NCBI GenBank assembly: GCA_910583615.1 | Contig: CAJTXP010000019.1 | Coordinates: forward strand, 9,741 to 73,740 | From: an uncultured Lachnospiraceae bacterium | Lineage (GTDB): Bacteria > Bacillota > Clostridia > Lachnospirales > Lachnospiraceae | DNA length: 64,000 nt | Direction: 5' to 3' | Shown: positions 1 through 8,807 of the stretch, one piece after another | How the letters are laid out: every line of letters starts with the position of its first letter | How positions within the stretch are numbered: the stretch's first letter is position 1 | Made by a program: the position numbers and the translations under genes | The notes under the pieces: generated by a model | What the model was told of the DNA's origin: nothing | Database searches by the model: none | What the model saw: only the letters and a program-made list of their open reading frames with translations

Positions 1-1880
1 ACCGTATTGATGACCATGCGGATCTTCGGATTTTTCTCAAGCAGACACTCCATAATTTCCTTTAAATTTCCCGCAGAGCCGCCGATGAACGCGTGCGTCG
101 GCGTCGGCAGAGCTTTCATGGCTTCCGGAGCCAGTCCGTGAACCACCTCGATATTCGGCGTTCCAAAATGCCGTTTGTTCTTTTCAATAAGGCTGCAGGC
201 TTCTTCCTTCCGTTCAATGGCATAAACGCAGCCGTCCGCTGCCTGCAGCGCCATCTCCACCGATACGGAACCGGTACCGGCGCCCACGTCGTAGATCACC
301 GAATCCTTCGCAGGCTGAAGTTTTGCCACAGACAGGCTGCGGATCTCGCTCTTGGTCATGGGAGCTTTTCCCCGCAGGAATTCTTCATCGTTCACGCAGG
401 CGCGCACGCCGCCGAAATATTCCGGATTCTCGATCAGCGCCACACAGAGGCTGTCGTAGTTTCCGCCTTCCAGTTTCTCCGGGCTTCCGGATGTAATCTT
501 TTCCTCCGGATATCCCAGCCGCTCCCCGATATGGACCTGCACATGAGAGAGACCGTATTCCTGAAGTTCTCTGCACAGCCAGATCACACGGTCTGCACCG
601 CCCAGTATGGTGAACGTCTTCTCATGTGTCCGGACCGCCCCCGCCAGATTGGCTTTCCGGCCATGGACGCTTTTTAAGCACACATCCTCCCATGCCAGGC
701 GCAGCTTCCCGCAGAAATACACCACGGATGAGATGCCGCATATGCTCCGGATCTCACAGCCGCATCCTTCCAGTGCCTCATACAGCCGCTTTGCCCCGCT
801 GTAAAACCCGATGTCGCCGGACAGAAGCACTGCGGTGCTGATATACTCCGGATGCGTCCGGATATAGTCTGCGATCCGCTGCGCGTCATACTCTTTGTAG
901 AACGGCCTGTCCGTGTCTCCCACCGCCTCCAGCATCCGTCCCGCCCCGATCAGAAGATCTGCATTTCTTACCGCTTCTAAAGCCTCCGCCGTCATGCCGG
1001 ACAAAGTGCCCATGCCGATCCCTATGAGCGTTACGGTTCCTGCATGTAACTCCCCGGAAGTTCCGGACTGCGTCTTTTGACGGCCCTCTTTTGTATGTGT
1101 CTCCGGTATCTCTTCTTTCAGCTTCGGAAACCTTTCTTTCAGCATCTTCAGAACCTCTTCCCGGGAATACCCCTTCTGTTCCGGCGGCCTTCCGATCAGG
1201 ACCACCTTCGCCCCGGCTTTCGATGCCGCCCGGATCTTCTCTTCAAATCCGCCGGCTTTTCCGGTCTCCTTTGTCACCAGATACCTGCAGTCAAACTGCC
1301 GGAGCATGGCCGTGTTCAGCTCCTCGCTGAAAGGACCCTGCATACAAATCAGATGCTTTCCCCGAAATCCCAGTTTCTCACAGGCCAGCGCCACTTCTCC
1401 GGTGGAGAGTACCCGGGCAAAAACCCGTTTCTCATAATCTGGAATGACCGTGTATTTTGCCAGTTCCTTGCTTCCGGTGGTCACCAGAATATTTCCTTCG
1501 GTTCCCGACAGATACTCTGCTGCTTCTTCCACCGAAGACACCAGCACCGCATGACCCGGATCCGCCTTCCCGGAATCCCGGATCAGCCGGATATATTCTG
1601 TTTTCGCGTCCTGGCATGCCTGTGACACGTTCTGCGATACCGCCGCAGCATACGGATGCGTGGCGTCCACTACCAGACCGGCTCCCTCTTTTTTTATAAA
1701 ATCCGCCATCTGCTCCCGGTCCATGCGCCCTGCATGCACGTTCAGATATTCATTTTCCGTCAGCAGCGACTCTCCGTACTCCGTCGCCACGCAGGCTGTC
1801 ACCTGAATCTTCCTGCGGGACAGATATTCTGACAGGGTTCTTCCTTCTATCGTTCCGGCAAATATAACCACCGCGCTCAT
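1..1880 (-). CDS. CbiJ-CbiE-CbiT fusion (partial, runs off window)
   Basis: A fusion of three anaerobic cobalamin enzymes. The N-terminal part (about residues 1-260) is cobalt-precorrin-6A reductase (CbiJ/CobK), with the opening FAGTIEGR and the DATHPYA motif. Residues about 285-485 are the tetrapyrrole methylase CbiE (C5 methylation), with VTLIGIGMG and LLSGDIGFYSG. From about residue 505 onward is CbiT (C15 methylation and decarboxylation), a SAM Rossmann domain with YDVGAGTGSVSVE. The reading frame is open to position 1, so the last part of CbiT lies outside the window. The ATG at 1878-1880 is preceded by GGAGG that overlaps the end of cbiG four bases upstream, so the two are tightly coupled. 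CbiE-CbiT fusions are known as CobL; the added N-terminal CbiJ makes it trifunctional. The domain calls are secure. Confidence 0.93.
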   Translation of the reverse strand, partial: MSAVVIFAGTIEGRTLSEYLSRRKIQVTACVATEYGESLLTENEYLNVHAGRMDREQMADFIKKEGAGLVVDATHPYAAAVSQNVSQACQDAKTEYIRLIRDSGKADPGHAVLVSSVEEAAEYLSGTEGNILVTTGSKELAKYTVIPDYEKRVFARVLSTGEVALACEKLGFRGKHLICMQGPFSEELNTAMLRQFDCRYLVTKETGKAGGFEEKIRAASKAGAKVVLIGRPPEQKGYSREEVLKMLKERFPKLKEEIPETHTKEGRQKTQSGTSGELHAGTVTLIGIGMGTLSGMTAEALEAVRNADLLIGAGRMLEAVGDTDRPFYKEYDAQRIADYIRTHPEYISTAVLLSGDIGFYSGAKRLYEALEGCGCEIRSICGISSVVYFCGKLRLAWEDVCLKSVHGRKANLAGAVRTHEKTFTILGGADRVIWLCRELQEYGLSHVQVHIGERLGYPEEKITSGSPEKLEGGNYDSLCVALIENPEYFGGVRACVNDEEFLRGKAPMTKSEIRSLSVAKLQPAKDSVIYDVGAGTGSVSVEMALQAADGCVYAIERKEEACSLIEKNKRHFGTPNIEVVHGLAPEAMKALPTPTHAFIGGSAGNLKEIMECLLEKNPKIRMVINT

Positions 1881-1884
1881 TTTC

Positions 1885-2934
1885 TCAATCCTCCATACAG
1901 ACCGTATAGTCCATCACTGCAGCCGCCACGGTTACGCCTCCCTGCGCCGTCTTACGGATCAGCAGCCGCTTCCCTCCGGCGCCTTTCAGCGCTGCCCGTT
2001 CACATACGTTTCCCACGCCTGTAACGGACCTCACAAAATCCGACTCCGAAAATCCATCCTCTGACTCTGCCTGTTCCAGCTCTTCTGAAGTATACGTCTC
2101 AAAAGGGACGCCCAGACTGTCCGCCAGTGCAAGAATCCCTTTTTCCTCTTTCTTCAGATCAATGGATACGATCCGGCATACGCTCTCCGGACACACATGA
2201 TGCTCTTTCAGCACCTGCAGCACCACATTCTTCAAATGAGCCGCATCGGTATCTCTTCTGCACCCGACGCCAAGCACCGTGATCCGGGGCACCAGATGGA
2301 GCGTATGTGCAAAAGGCCGTACCGCCCTGACGTCAACGGCAAATCCCACCAAAGGCGTTCCTTCCCGGTCCAGTTCTTCCGGTACCGGGCCCATGACCGG
2401 CCAGGCGCTTCGCATCCCCACGCGCTTCCCTGCAACCAGCTCTGCAGCAATCTCTCTGGCGTATTCCATGGAATCCATATAAAGTCCCCGTCCCGCCGCA
2501 AAAGCGTCCACGGCAAATGTCCCGTGCAGATCCGTAGCCGTGGTAATCACAGGCTCTGCACCAAGGATCTTTGCCGCCAGCCGCGTCATGGCATTGGCTC
2601 CCCCGATATGCCCGGACAAAAGAGAGATCACATGCCTTCCCTGTTCATCGATCACAAGAACTGCAGGGTCTGTCTTCTTGCTTTTCACAAAAGGAGCAAT
2701 GCTCCGGACCGCAATTCCCGCCGCTCCGATAAAGATCAGCAGGTCTGCTTCTGCAAACCGTTCTCCTGTCCAGCCTTTCAGAGACGTCGTAAGCACCTCC
2801 ACACGTTCCAGTGGAACCGCATCCCTCTTTTTGATCCACGCCCTGCAGGAAATACTTTTTTTCGGCAGCTCCTCTGCCAGCTTCTGCGCCAGAAGCGCAC
2901 CGTGAGCCGTAAAGCTGATAACCTCCGCCTTCAT
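1885..2934 (-). CDS. cbiG: Cobalt-precorrin 5A hydrolase CbiG
   Basis: Opens the delta-lactone ring of cobalt-precorrin-5A and releases the C20 fragment as acetaldehyde, in the anaerobic corrin pathway in the cytoplasm. The 349-residue length fits the family. The central signature LLSGHIGGAN followed by ITTATD is the conserved CbiG core, and the C-terminal CobE/CbiG-like domain (from about residue 215) begins with TVLGVGCRRDT. The start ATG at 2934 has a GGAGG site just upstream. It sits between cbiD (23-base gap) and the cbiJ-cbiE-cbiT fusion (4-base gap), as expected for enzymes acting on neighbouring intermediates. No oddity seen. Confidence 0.94.
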   Translation of the reverse strand: MKAEVISFTAHGALLAQKLAEELPKKSISCRAWIKKRDAVPLERVEVLTTSLKGWTGERFAEADLLIFIGAAGIAVRSIAPFVKSKKTDPAVLVIDEQGRHVISLLSGHIGGANAMTRLAAKILGAEPVITTATDLHGTFAVDAFAAGRGLYMDSMEYAREIAAELVAGKRVGMRSAWPVMGPVPEELDREGTPLVGFAVDVRAVRPFAHTLHLVPRITVLGVGCRRDTDAAHLKNVVLQVLKEHHVCPESVCRIVSIDLKKEEKGILALADSLGVPFETYTSEELEQAESEDGFSESDFVRSVTGVGNVCERAALKGAGGKRLLIRKTAQGGVTVAAAVMDYTVCMED

Positions 2935-2957
2935 TTAATATCCTCCGGTTTTTGATG

Positions 2958-4124
2958 TCATGATGATTGCCGACCTCTGCCGGCAGCGATTTTCTCCGCC
3001 AGTTCCGGCACCTTTTCTGTCTGCCCCAGAATCCCGTACACTTTGGAAAATGTGAGGACTCCCAGCTCCAGACGATTCTGTGTCCGATGATTTATATAAA
3101 ACTCCATCCGTTCCATCAGGCGTTCCATAACCGGTTCCATCAGGCCTGCTTCCTTAAGATGCCTCAGCGCATCATCGGTTGTCACGCTTTCCATTATTCG
3201 GGAAAGCAGCAGGACCGGCGCGCCCAGAAGCGCTGCGTGCACAGTCAGAAGCTCCATCCTTGCATCTGCATTATGGGAATGGGTATTCATGATTCCTCCG
3301 GAAAGCTTTACAAATTTCCCGATATGTCCCACCAGAAGCGCACCCTTTGCCCCGAACTCCACGGCGGCATCCAGCGCTTCTCCCACGAAATTACTGCATT
3401 TCACCGCATCTTCCAGACAAAGTCCGTGCCCGTACTCTTCCAGAAAATCAATGCCGTAATTTCCCGGCACGATCAGCAGATATTCCGTCCCGCCGGCCAG
3501 CTTCTGCCGGATCTCCACCCGGATCGTATCGATCAGGGCCTGCTCGCTCATGGGTTCCACAATGCCGCTGGTGCCGAGGACCGAGATGCCGCCCGCAATG
3601 CCGAGTCTGGGATTGAACGTCTTCTCCGCCAGCGCCACCCCCTCCGGAATGGAGATGACGACCTGCAGGGCTCCGGTATATCCGAACTGCGTACATACTT
3701 CCAGCACATTTTCACGAATCATCTGCCGGGGCACCCGGTTGATGGCCGCCGCCCCCACCGGCTGCTCCAGCCCCGGCTTCGTAATCCTGCCGACTCCTCC
3801 GCCCCCGTCGATCCGGATGCGGCTGTTGTCATCCGCCGCACCTTCCATATACGATACCTCGGCATAAATCAAAACCCCGTTTGTCACATCCGGATCGTCG
3901 CCGCTGTCTTTTCTGACTGCGCAGCTTACGGCCCCCTGTTTCCTTATCACATCCAGCACTTCCAGATGCAGGGGAATCTGCTTTGGCGTCATCAGATCCA
4001 CATATGCTGTCTCTTTTCCTGTCAGCAGCATGAACGCCGCCGCTTTCGCCGCCGCCGCCGCACAGGAACCGGTAGTATAACCATACCTTAATTTTTTATG
4101 GTTTTTGTATATGTACTGTTCCAT
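2958..4124 (-). CDS. cbiD: Cobalt-precorrin-5B C1-methyltransferase CbiD
   Basis: Transfers a methyl group from SAM to C1 of cobalt-precorrin-5B. The 388-residue protein has the family N-terminus, LRYGYTTGSCAAAAAKAA, at about residues 12-29, and a downstream DGGGGVGRITKPGL glycine-rich segment typical of CbiD. The reading frame stays open upstream to 4448, but that extension lies inside cobT and is low-complexity antisense-like sequence. The ATG at 4122-4124, seven residues before the conserved LRYGYTTG, is therefore chosen. Only a modest TCAGGT-like ribosome site precedes it, and cobT ends five bases upstream, so translational coupling is likely. Confidence 0.93.
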   Translation of the reverse strand: MEQYIYKNHKKLRYGYTTGSCAAAAAKAAAFMLLTGKETAYVDLMTPKQIPLHLEVLDVIRKQGAVSCAVRKDSGDDPDVTNGVLIYAEVSYMEGAADDNSRIRIDGGGGVGRITKPGLEQPVGAAAINRVPRQMIRENVLEVCTQFGYTGALQVVISIPEGVALAEKTFNPRLGIAGGISVLGTSGIVEPMSEQALIDTIRVEIRQKLAGGTEYLLIVPGNYGIDFLEEYGHGLCLEDAVKCSNFVGEALDAAVEFGAKGALLVGHIGKFVKLSGGIMNTHSHNADARMELLTVHAALLGAPVLLLSRIMESVTTDDALRHLKEAGLMEPVMERLMERMEFYINHRTQNRLELGVLTFSKVYGILGQTEKVPELAEKIAAGRGRQSS

Positions 4125-4129
4125 ATGTT

Positions 4130-5191
4130 TTATACCTGATGTGTATATGCTTCCACATTTCCTCCATCCCACGTCGTCAGATGATAATAGACGTTCAACG
4201 CCTGATCGATCATGGACAGCGCCATGATCGCCCCGGTCCCCTCGCCCAGATGCATGCCGGCCTGGAGCGGCGCAGTCATGCCGAGGCGCTCCACCACCAG
4301 CCGGGAAGCCGGCTCCGCCGAGCAGTGGGTGCAGATCATGTATTCTTTTGCCGTCTCGCAGAGCATTCCCGCCAGATATGCAGAAATTGCGGAGATAAAC
4401 CCGTCGATCAGGATCGGCATCCTGCAGTACGCAGCTCCCAGATAGCACCCCACCATGCCCGCAATGTCCAGCCCGCCGATCTTCGAGATCACATCAACTG
4501 CGTCCTCTTTATCCGGCCGGTTCACCTGAATCGCTTTCTTAATCACGCGGATCTTCCGTTCCAGCCCTTCCGTGGAAAGCCCGGCTCCCCGTCCGGTCAC
4601 AGTCTCCACGTCCTGGTCAAACAGGACTGCCGCGCAGGCCGAACTGGTAGTTGTATTTCCAATACCCATCTCTCCGGTCACGATCAGGTGATACCCCTCT
4701 TCCTTTAATCTGCAGACCACGTCCACGCCGGTCAGGATCGCCCGGATGCATTCCTCCCGGGACATGGCAGGACCTTCCGCAATGTTGCCGGTACCATGGC
4801 GGACGACCCGGTTCTGTATACGCGGATGTTTCCCGTCCGTCAGTGCGCCGATATTTACCGGAATCAGCTCGCATCCCGCAGGGCCGCACATGACGCATGC
4901 CGTTGACAGCCTGTCCCCCATATTTTCCAGCACCTGTATAGTCACCGAACTGTCGGTCTGCGTCACGCCTTCTTTGACCACGCCGTTGTCGGCGCCCATA
5001 ATCACCACCGCCCGTTTATCCGGATGCGGATGCGGCGTCCCGCAGATGCCTGCGATCCTCACCAGCACTTCCTCCAGCCATCCAAGCCCCCGAAGCGGCT
5101 TGCAGAGCGAGTCCCAGCACTTCCAGGCTTCGTCCATGGACTTCTGGTCCACAGGCCCGATTCCCTTTATTATTTTTTCCAGTTCTTTCAT
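4130..5191 (-). CDS. cobT: Nicotinate-nucleotide--dimethylbenzimidazole phosphoribosyltransferase CobT
   Basis: Activates the lower-ligand base by moving ribose phosphate from nicotinate mononucleotide to dimethylbenzimidazole (or another base), giving alpha-ribazole phosphate for nucleotide loop assembly. The 353-residue protein shows the family landmarks: MGADNGVVKEGVT near residue 65, GNIAEGPAMS near 135, the GIGNTTTSSA phosphate-binding loop near 177, and the catalytic glutamate at E317 in HLGEGTGAI, the same number as the well-studied Salmonella residue. A strong GGAGACAGGGG ribosome site precedes the ATG at 5191. The upstream gap to the RhuM-Fic gene (97 bases) is wider than elsewhere in the operon and contains a 7-bp hairpin (5250-5276) without a U-run. 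Confidence 0.95.
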   Translation of the reverse strand: MKELEKIIKGIGPVDQKSMDEAWKCWDSLCKPLRGLGWLEEVLVRIAGICGTPHPHPDKRAVVIMGADNGVVKEGVTQTDSSVTIQVLENMGDRLSTACVMCGPAGCELIPVNIGALTDGKHPRIQNRVVRHGTGNIAEGPAMSREECIRAILTGVDVVCRLKEEGYHLIVTGEMGIGNTTTSSACAAVLFDQDVETVTGRGAGLSTEGLERKIRVIKKAIQVNRPDKEDAVDVISKIGGLDIAGMVGCYLGAAYCRMPILIDGFISAISAYLAGMLCETAKEYMICTHCSAEPASRLVVERLGMTAPLQAGMHLGEGTGAIMALSMIDQALNVYYHLTTWDGGNVEAYTHQV

Positions 5192-5288
5192 ATCCCCTGT
5201 CTCCTTATATTCATCTGTTGTACGCCTGCTGCAGTTCTCCTTATGTTCAAGTCAGAGCTGCCATCCATTTCTGACTGCAAAGCCGGCC

Positions 5289-6230
5289 TTATACGCCCTG
5301 CCCCAGACAGTTCATGATCACGCTGATCATCATCTCTTTTTCTTCCGGCTTTGATTCCGCAATCATAATGGTCAGCGCCACCAGTGTATAATCTTCGATC
5401 AGCTTTCTGCCGTCCTGAAACAAAACACCGTTTTGATCCAGAAAATACAGAAACATAGTAGCGGCAATTCTTTTATTTCCGTCATAAAAGCTGTGATTCT
5501 TGGTTACGAAATACAGCAGATTCGCCGCCTTTTCTTCCAGAGAATCGTAGATATCCCGTCCTCCGAACGACTGATAAATGTTCCCGATGCTTCCTTTGAA
5601 GGAGTCGTCCTTCTCCTTTCCGAACAGCTCCGATTCGTCTCCAAACCGCATCTGCGCGATTACGTCCCTGCATTCCTCATAGGTCAGCACATGAATCGTG
5701 TCCGTCCCTTTGGGGCGTTTCATGTTCTGATGGTCGTAGGAATCCAGCAGCTCCAGCGCGGTACTGTATTTCTCAATCACCGAAAGTACCTGCCTGCCGT
5801 CCAGCTCGTTCTCCGTACGCTTCATAATCCGTATCACCTCTCCCAACTGACTGATACGGTTATTGTTTACGGCATATCCTTTTAAAATGTACTGTTTCAG
5901 AACGGAATTGGCCCATTGACGAAATTCCACACCTCGCCTGGATTTTACACGGTATCCGACAGAGATGATGACGTCCAGACTGTAATATTCTACATTATAT
6001 GTTTTTCCATCTGCTGCAGTTGTCGCAAATTTTGCGACAACTGACGAATCATCTGCCAATTCCTCCTGCAATGCATGATTGATATGCTTTCCTATGGTTT
6101 TCACATCACGGGAAAACAGTTCCGCCATCTGGTTTCTGTTCAGCCACACCATCTCATCTTCCAGCGCAACCGGAAGTGATACGCTTTTGTCTTTCGTTTC
6201 AAACAACACAATCTCATTTCTCTTTTCCAC
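5289..6230 (-). CDS. RhuM-type protein with C-terminal Fic/DOC domain
   Basis: A two-part protein of 313 residues. The N-terminal half (about 1-130) resembles the RhuM virulence-protein family, with VWLNRNQMAELF and a conserved YSLDVIISVGYRV segment. The C-terminal half is a Fic/DOC domain whose catalytic loop, H246 to R254 (HSFYDGNKR), matches the HxFx(D/E)GNKR motif for transfer of AMP or another phosphate-bearing group to proteins. I chose the GTG at 6230 because GGAGGA lies nine bases upstream and the frame then begins EKRNEIVLF, like other family members; the longer frame to 6296 lacks a ribosome site. No partner immunity gene is obvious, although the adjacent DUF6881 gene is a candidate. 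It interrupts the cobalamin operon between cbiC and cobT. The target is unknown. Confidence 0.85.
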   Translation of the reverse strand: MEKRNEIVLFETKDKSVSLPVALEDEMVWLNRNQMAELFSRDVKTIGKHINHALQEELADDSSVVAKFATTAADGKTYNVEYYSLDVIISVGYRVKSRRGVEFRQWANSVLKQYILKGYAVNNNRISQLGEVIRIMKRTENELDGRQVLSVIEKYSTALELLDSYDHQNMKRPKGTDTIHVLTYEECRDVIAQMRFGDESELFGKEKDDSFKGSIGNIYQSFGGRDIYDSLEEKAANLLYFVTKNHSFYDGNKRIAATMFLYFLDQNGVLFQDGRKLIEDYTLVALTIMIAESKPEEKEMMISVIMNCLGQGV

Positions 6231-6313
6231 TGCACAATCCTCCTTATCGAATAAATGTTCTGTATTTATTTTACAACATACAGCTGTATCATGCAATGGA
6301 AAGTTTCAAAAAT

Positions 6314-6676
6314 TCAATCTGGAAATGTAATTTCTCCCAAATATATGCTGCTTTGGTAAATCTCCTCAAACTCTTCCCTGGAAATAACCATGGCAAAAAA
6401 TTCATCTTTCTGGTTGATCTCATCTTTCTGGTTGATTTCATCAACGGTTGGAACCGGCGCCTCCGTTACAAATGCGTATCCTTCGTCCACAGGAACCGCT
6501 CTTCGATCCGAAAAGACTTCCGTCATCCTTGTGGCATATCGTTCATTCTCCAGATCCACTTCATAAAAAAGCAGGACCGGAGTCTCTTCATCTATATATT
6601 TCCAGAAGCATTTTATGTATTCATATCTTTTTTTCTGTTCCGTATGGAAAGCATCCTCGCTCATACGTTTCTTCAC
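6314..6676 (-). CDS. Small DUF6881-like protein
   Basis: A 120-residue acidic protein of unknown function. From about residue 20 it follows the pattern I recall for DUF6881: YIKCFWKYIDEETPVLLFYE, an ERYATR segment, VTEAPVPTVDEIN, and a closing ISREEFEEIY. The frame opens with a GTG at 6676 that overlaps the cbiC stop codon (GTGA); an in-frame ATG at 6664 is an equally possible start. Translation is probably coupled to cbiC. An 18-base direct repeat inside the gene duplicates six residues (INQKDE), an insertion near the conserved region. It lies between cbiC and the RhuM-Fic gene. The family label is from memory and should be treated as likely rather than proven. Confidence 0.68.
   Translation of the reverse strand: MKKRMSEDAFHTEQKKRYEYIKCFWKYIDEETPVLLFYEVDLENERYATRMTEVFSDRRAVPVDEGYAFVTEAPVPTVDEINQKDEINQKDEFFAMVISREEFEEIYQSSIYLGEITFPD
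6402..6437 (-). repeat. 18-bp tandem duplication inside the DUF6881 gene
   Basis: The unit TCATCTTTCTGGTTGATC (plus-strand reading) occurs twice in a row, with one difference in the last base. Because 18 is a multiple of three, the duplication adds six residues (a repeated INQKDE) without breaking the frame. It looks like a recent slippage event. Confidence 0.85.
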
Positions 6677-7302
6677 ACTTTCGCATACAGCATGGCATTG
6701 CAGATGGTTGCCGCAATGTTGCTGCCGCCCTTACGCCCTCTGGGCACGATATACGGTACGCCTGCGGCCATAATCAGCTCCTTCGCTTCCACCACATTGA
6801 CGAATCCCACCGGCGCGCCGATGATCAGCGCCGGACGCACCTTCTCTTCCCGGATCAGCTCGTACAGCCGGATCAATGCCGTCGGCGCATTTCCAACGGC
6901 GAAAATGACTTCTCCGTCCAGCGCGGCCCCCCGCTCCATGCAGACGGCTGCCCGGGTGCATTCTCTTTTTTTTGCTTCCTCCGCCACATCTTCATCCGAC
7001 ATGAAGCAGAAAGCTTCTCCGCCGTATTCGGAGAGTTTTTTCTTGTTGATCCCGGACCACGCCATCTTCGTATCCGTTACGATCGACGCCCCCCGGCGCA
7101 GCGCCTCCACGCCCAGCATGGCCGCGCGCTTTGAAAAGCACAGATTGTCCGCATAGTCAAAATCCGCAGACGTGTGAATGCAGCGTTTGACAATGGAGAA
7201 TTCCGGCTCCGGCCAGGTCCTCCCGTTCAACTCCTCCGTGATGATCTCCATGCTCCGCTTTTCAATGTCCGTCGGTTTTACAATCTCTATCCTGTCAAGC
7301 AT
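6673..7302 (-). CDS. cbiC: Cobalt-precorrin-8 methylmutase CbiC
   Basis: Moves a methyl group from C11 to C12 of precorrin-8 to give cobyrinic acid (hydrogenobyrinic in the aerobic version). The 209-residue length is typical. The catalytic histidine, H43 in CIHTSADFDY, is at the position established for CobH. TDTKMAWSG, GAPVGFVNV and RGRKGGSN are further conserved elements. The ATG at 7302 overlaps the cbiP stop by one base (TGATG), and the stop overlaps the next start, so cbiP-cbiC-DUF6881 read as a coupled chain. Confidence 0.95.
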   Translation of the reverse strand: MLDRIEIVKPTDIEKRSMEIITEELNGRTWPEPEFSIVKRCIHTSADFDYADNLCFSKRAAMLGVEALRRGASIVTDTKMAWSGINKKKLSEYGGEAFCFMSDEDVAEEAKKRECTRAAVCMERGAALDGEVIFAVGNAPTALIRLYELIREEKVRPALIIGAPVGFVNVVEAKELIMAAGVPYIVPRGRKGGSNIAATICNAMLYAKV

Positions 7303-8807
7303 CAGATTCCCGCCTCCAGTATCTCATAAATTTTCTTCATATCGAAGGAACGCCGCACCAGATCCGCCAGCCTGTCGTATTCCTGCTCCTTATGCGCCTC
7401 CAGGTCGAAGCTCCATTCCCCGTATTCCATTCCCTTGTCCTTCATCAGCCTCCGGATCATGGCCTCCGCAAAACCCGCCGTATCGAAGAGTCCGTGCAGG
7501 TAGCTTCCCAGCACCGTGCCGTCCTCATTGGAAAGGGCGTCCGTCCTTCCGTCGGAAAGCCGGATCAGCTCCAGGCATCCGCCCAGATTCTCCGACACTC
7601 CCATGTGGATCTCATATCCGGACACCTCTCTGCCTTCCCAGCCCGTCCAGAGGCCCGCACCCCGCTCCATCCTGCCGGAAATCTGCGTCCGCGTCTTGGC
7701 TTCACTGAACACAGTCCGCGTGTCCAGAAGTCCCATGCCCCGCATGGAACCGCCGTGTTCCACTCCGTACGGATCCTCCATGGCTTTTCCCAGCATCTGA
7801 AAGCCGCCGCAGATGCCGATGACCGGCGTCTTGTTCTCCGCCTGCCGGAGGATCAGCGCTTCCATGCCGGACTCCCGCATCCACTGCAGGTCGTCCATGG
7901 TGTTTTTCGTGCCCGGCAGCAGGATCAGGTCCGGACTGCCCAGCATCCCGGGCTTCTGTACATACCGAAGAGACACTCCGTCCATTCTTTCAAATACGGA
8001 AAAATCCGTAAAATTCGAGATGTGCGGCAGATGGATCACCGCCACATCCAGTCCGGCGCCCCTCTGCGTCCGGGTCAGCCGGTCCGACAGGCTGTCCTCG
8101 TCGTCGATGTCCAGAGGCTCCATGGGCACCACCCCCAGCACCGGTATGTGCAGGCGCTCCTCAATCATCTGAAGTCCCGGCTTCAGGATTTCCACATCTC
8201 CGCGGAATTTATTGACAACCAGCCCTTTGATCATGGCCTGCTCATCTTCCTCCAGAAGCTTTACCGTCCCGTACAGCGCCGCAAAGACGCCGCCCCGGTC
8301 GATATCGCCCACCAGCAGCACCGGAGCCTTCGCCATCTTCGCCATGCCCATATTGACGATGTCATTTTCCCGGAGGTTGATCTCCGCCGGGCTTCCCGCT
8401 CCTTCAATAACAATAATGTCATACTCCTGATCCAGCCGGTTGTATGCTTTCATGACATCCGCTGCCAGTTTCTTTTTGTCCCGGTAGTAATCCATGGCTT
8501 TCATATTTCCCCGGACCTCTCCGTTTACGATCACCTGGCTTCCCACATGGCTGGTGGGTTTCAGGAGGATCGGATTCATGTCCACGGCCGGCTCGATCCC
8601 GCACGCCTCCGCCTGCATGGCCTGCGCCCGGCCGATCTCCAGCCCGTCCTTCGTAATATACGAATTCAGCGCCATATTCTGCGACTTAAAAGGAGCCACC
8701 CTATATCCGTCCTGCATAAATACTCTGCCAAGCCCCGCCGTCAGGAAACTTTTCCCCGAATTGGACATGGTACCCTGTATCATGATCGCCTTCGCCAATC
8801 GCCTCAC
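7302..8807 (-). CDS. cbiP: Cobyric acid synthase CbiP/CobQ
   Basis: Glutamine-dependent amidotransferase that amidates side chains b, d, e and g of adenosylcobyrinic a,c-diamide. The N-terminal ATP-dependent half has IMIQGTMSNSGKS (P-loop-like) and SQNMALNSY. The C-terminal class I glutaminase has the nucleophile Cys333 in GICGGFQMLG and a YLHGLFD histidine. At 501 residues it is full length. The GTG at 8807 overlaps the upstream stop (GTGA). A TTG at 8798, spaced six or so bases from GAGGTGAGG and giving a start like MAKAIMIQGT, fits the family equally well, so the exact start is uncertain by three codons. Confidence 0.94.
   Translation of the reverse strand: MRRLAKAIMIQGTMSNSGKSFLTAGLGRVFMQDGYRVAPFKSQNMALNSYITKDGLEIGRAQAMQAEACGIEPAVDMNPILLKPTSHVGSQVIVNGEVRGNMKAMDYYRDKKKLAADVMKAYNRLDQEYDIIVIEGAGSPAEINLRENDIVNMGMAKMAKAPVLLVGDIDRGGVFAALYGTVKLLEEDEQAMIKGLVVNKFRGDVEILKPGLQMIEERLHIPVLGVVPMEPLDIDDEDSLSDRLTRTQRGAGLDVAVIHLPHISNFTDFSVFERMDGVSLRYVQKPGMLGSPDLILLPGTKNTMDDLQWMRESGMEALILRQAENKTPVIGICGGFQMLGKAMEDPYGVEHGGSMRGMGLLDTRTVFSEAKTRTQISGRMERGAGLWTGWEGREVSGYEIHMGVSENLGGCLELIRLSDGRTDALSNEDGTVLGSYLHGLFDTAGFAEAMIRRLMKDKGMEYGEWSFDLEAHKEQEYDRLADLVRRSFDMKKIYEILEAGI

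Noticed and set aside
4125..4448. N-terminal extension of CbiD to 4448
   Set aside because: The extra residues fall entirely inside cobT and are not CbiD-like; the family N-terminus begins at 4124.
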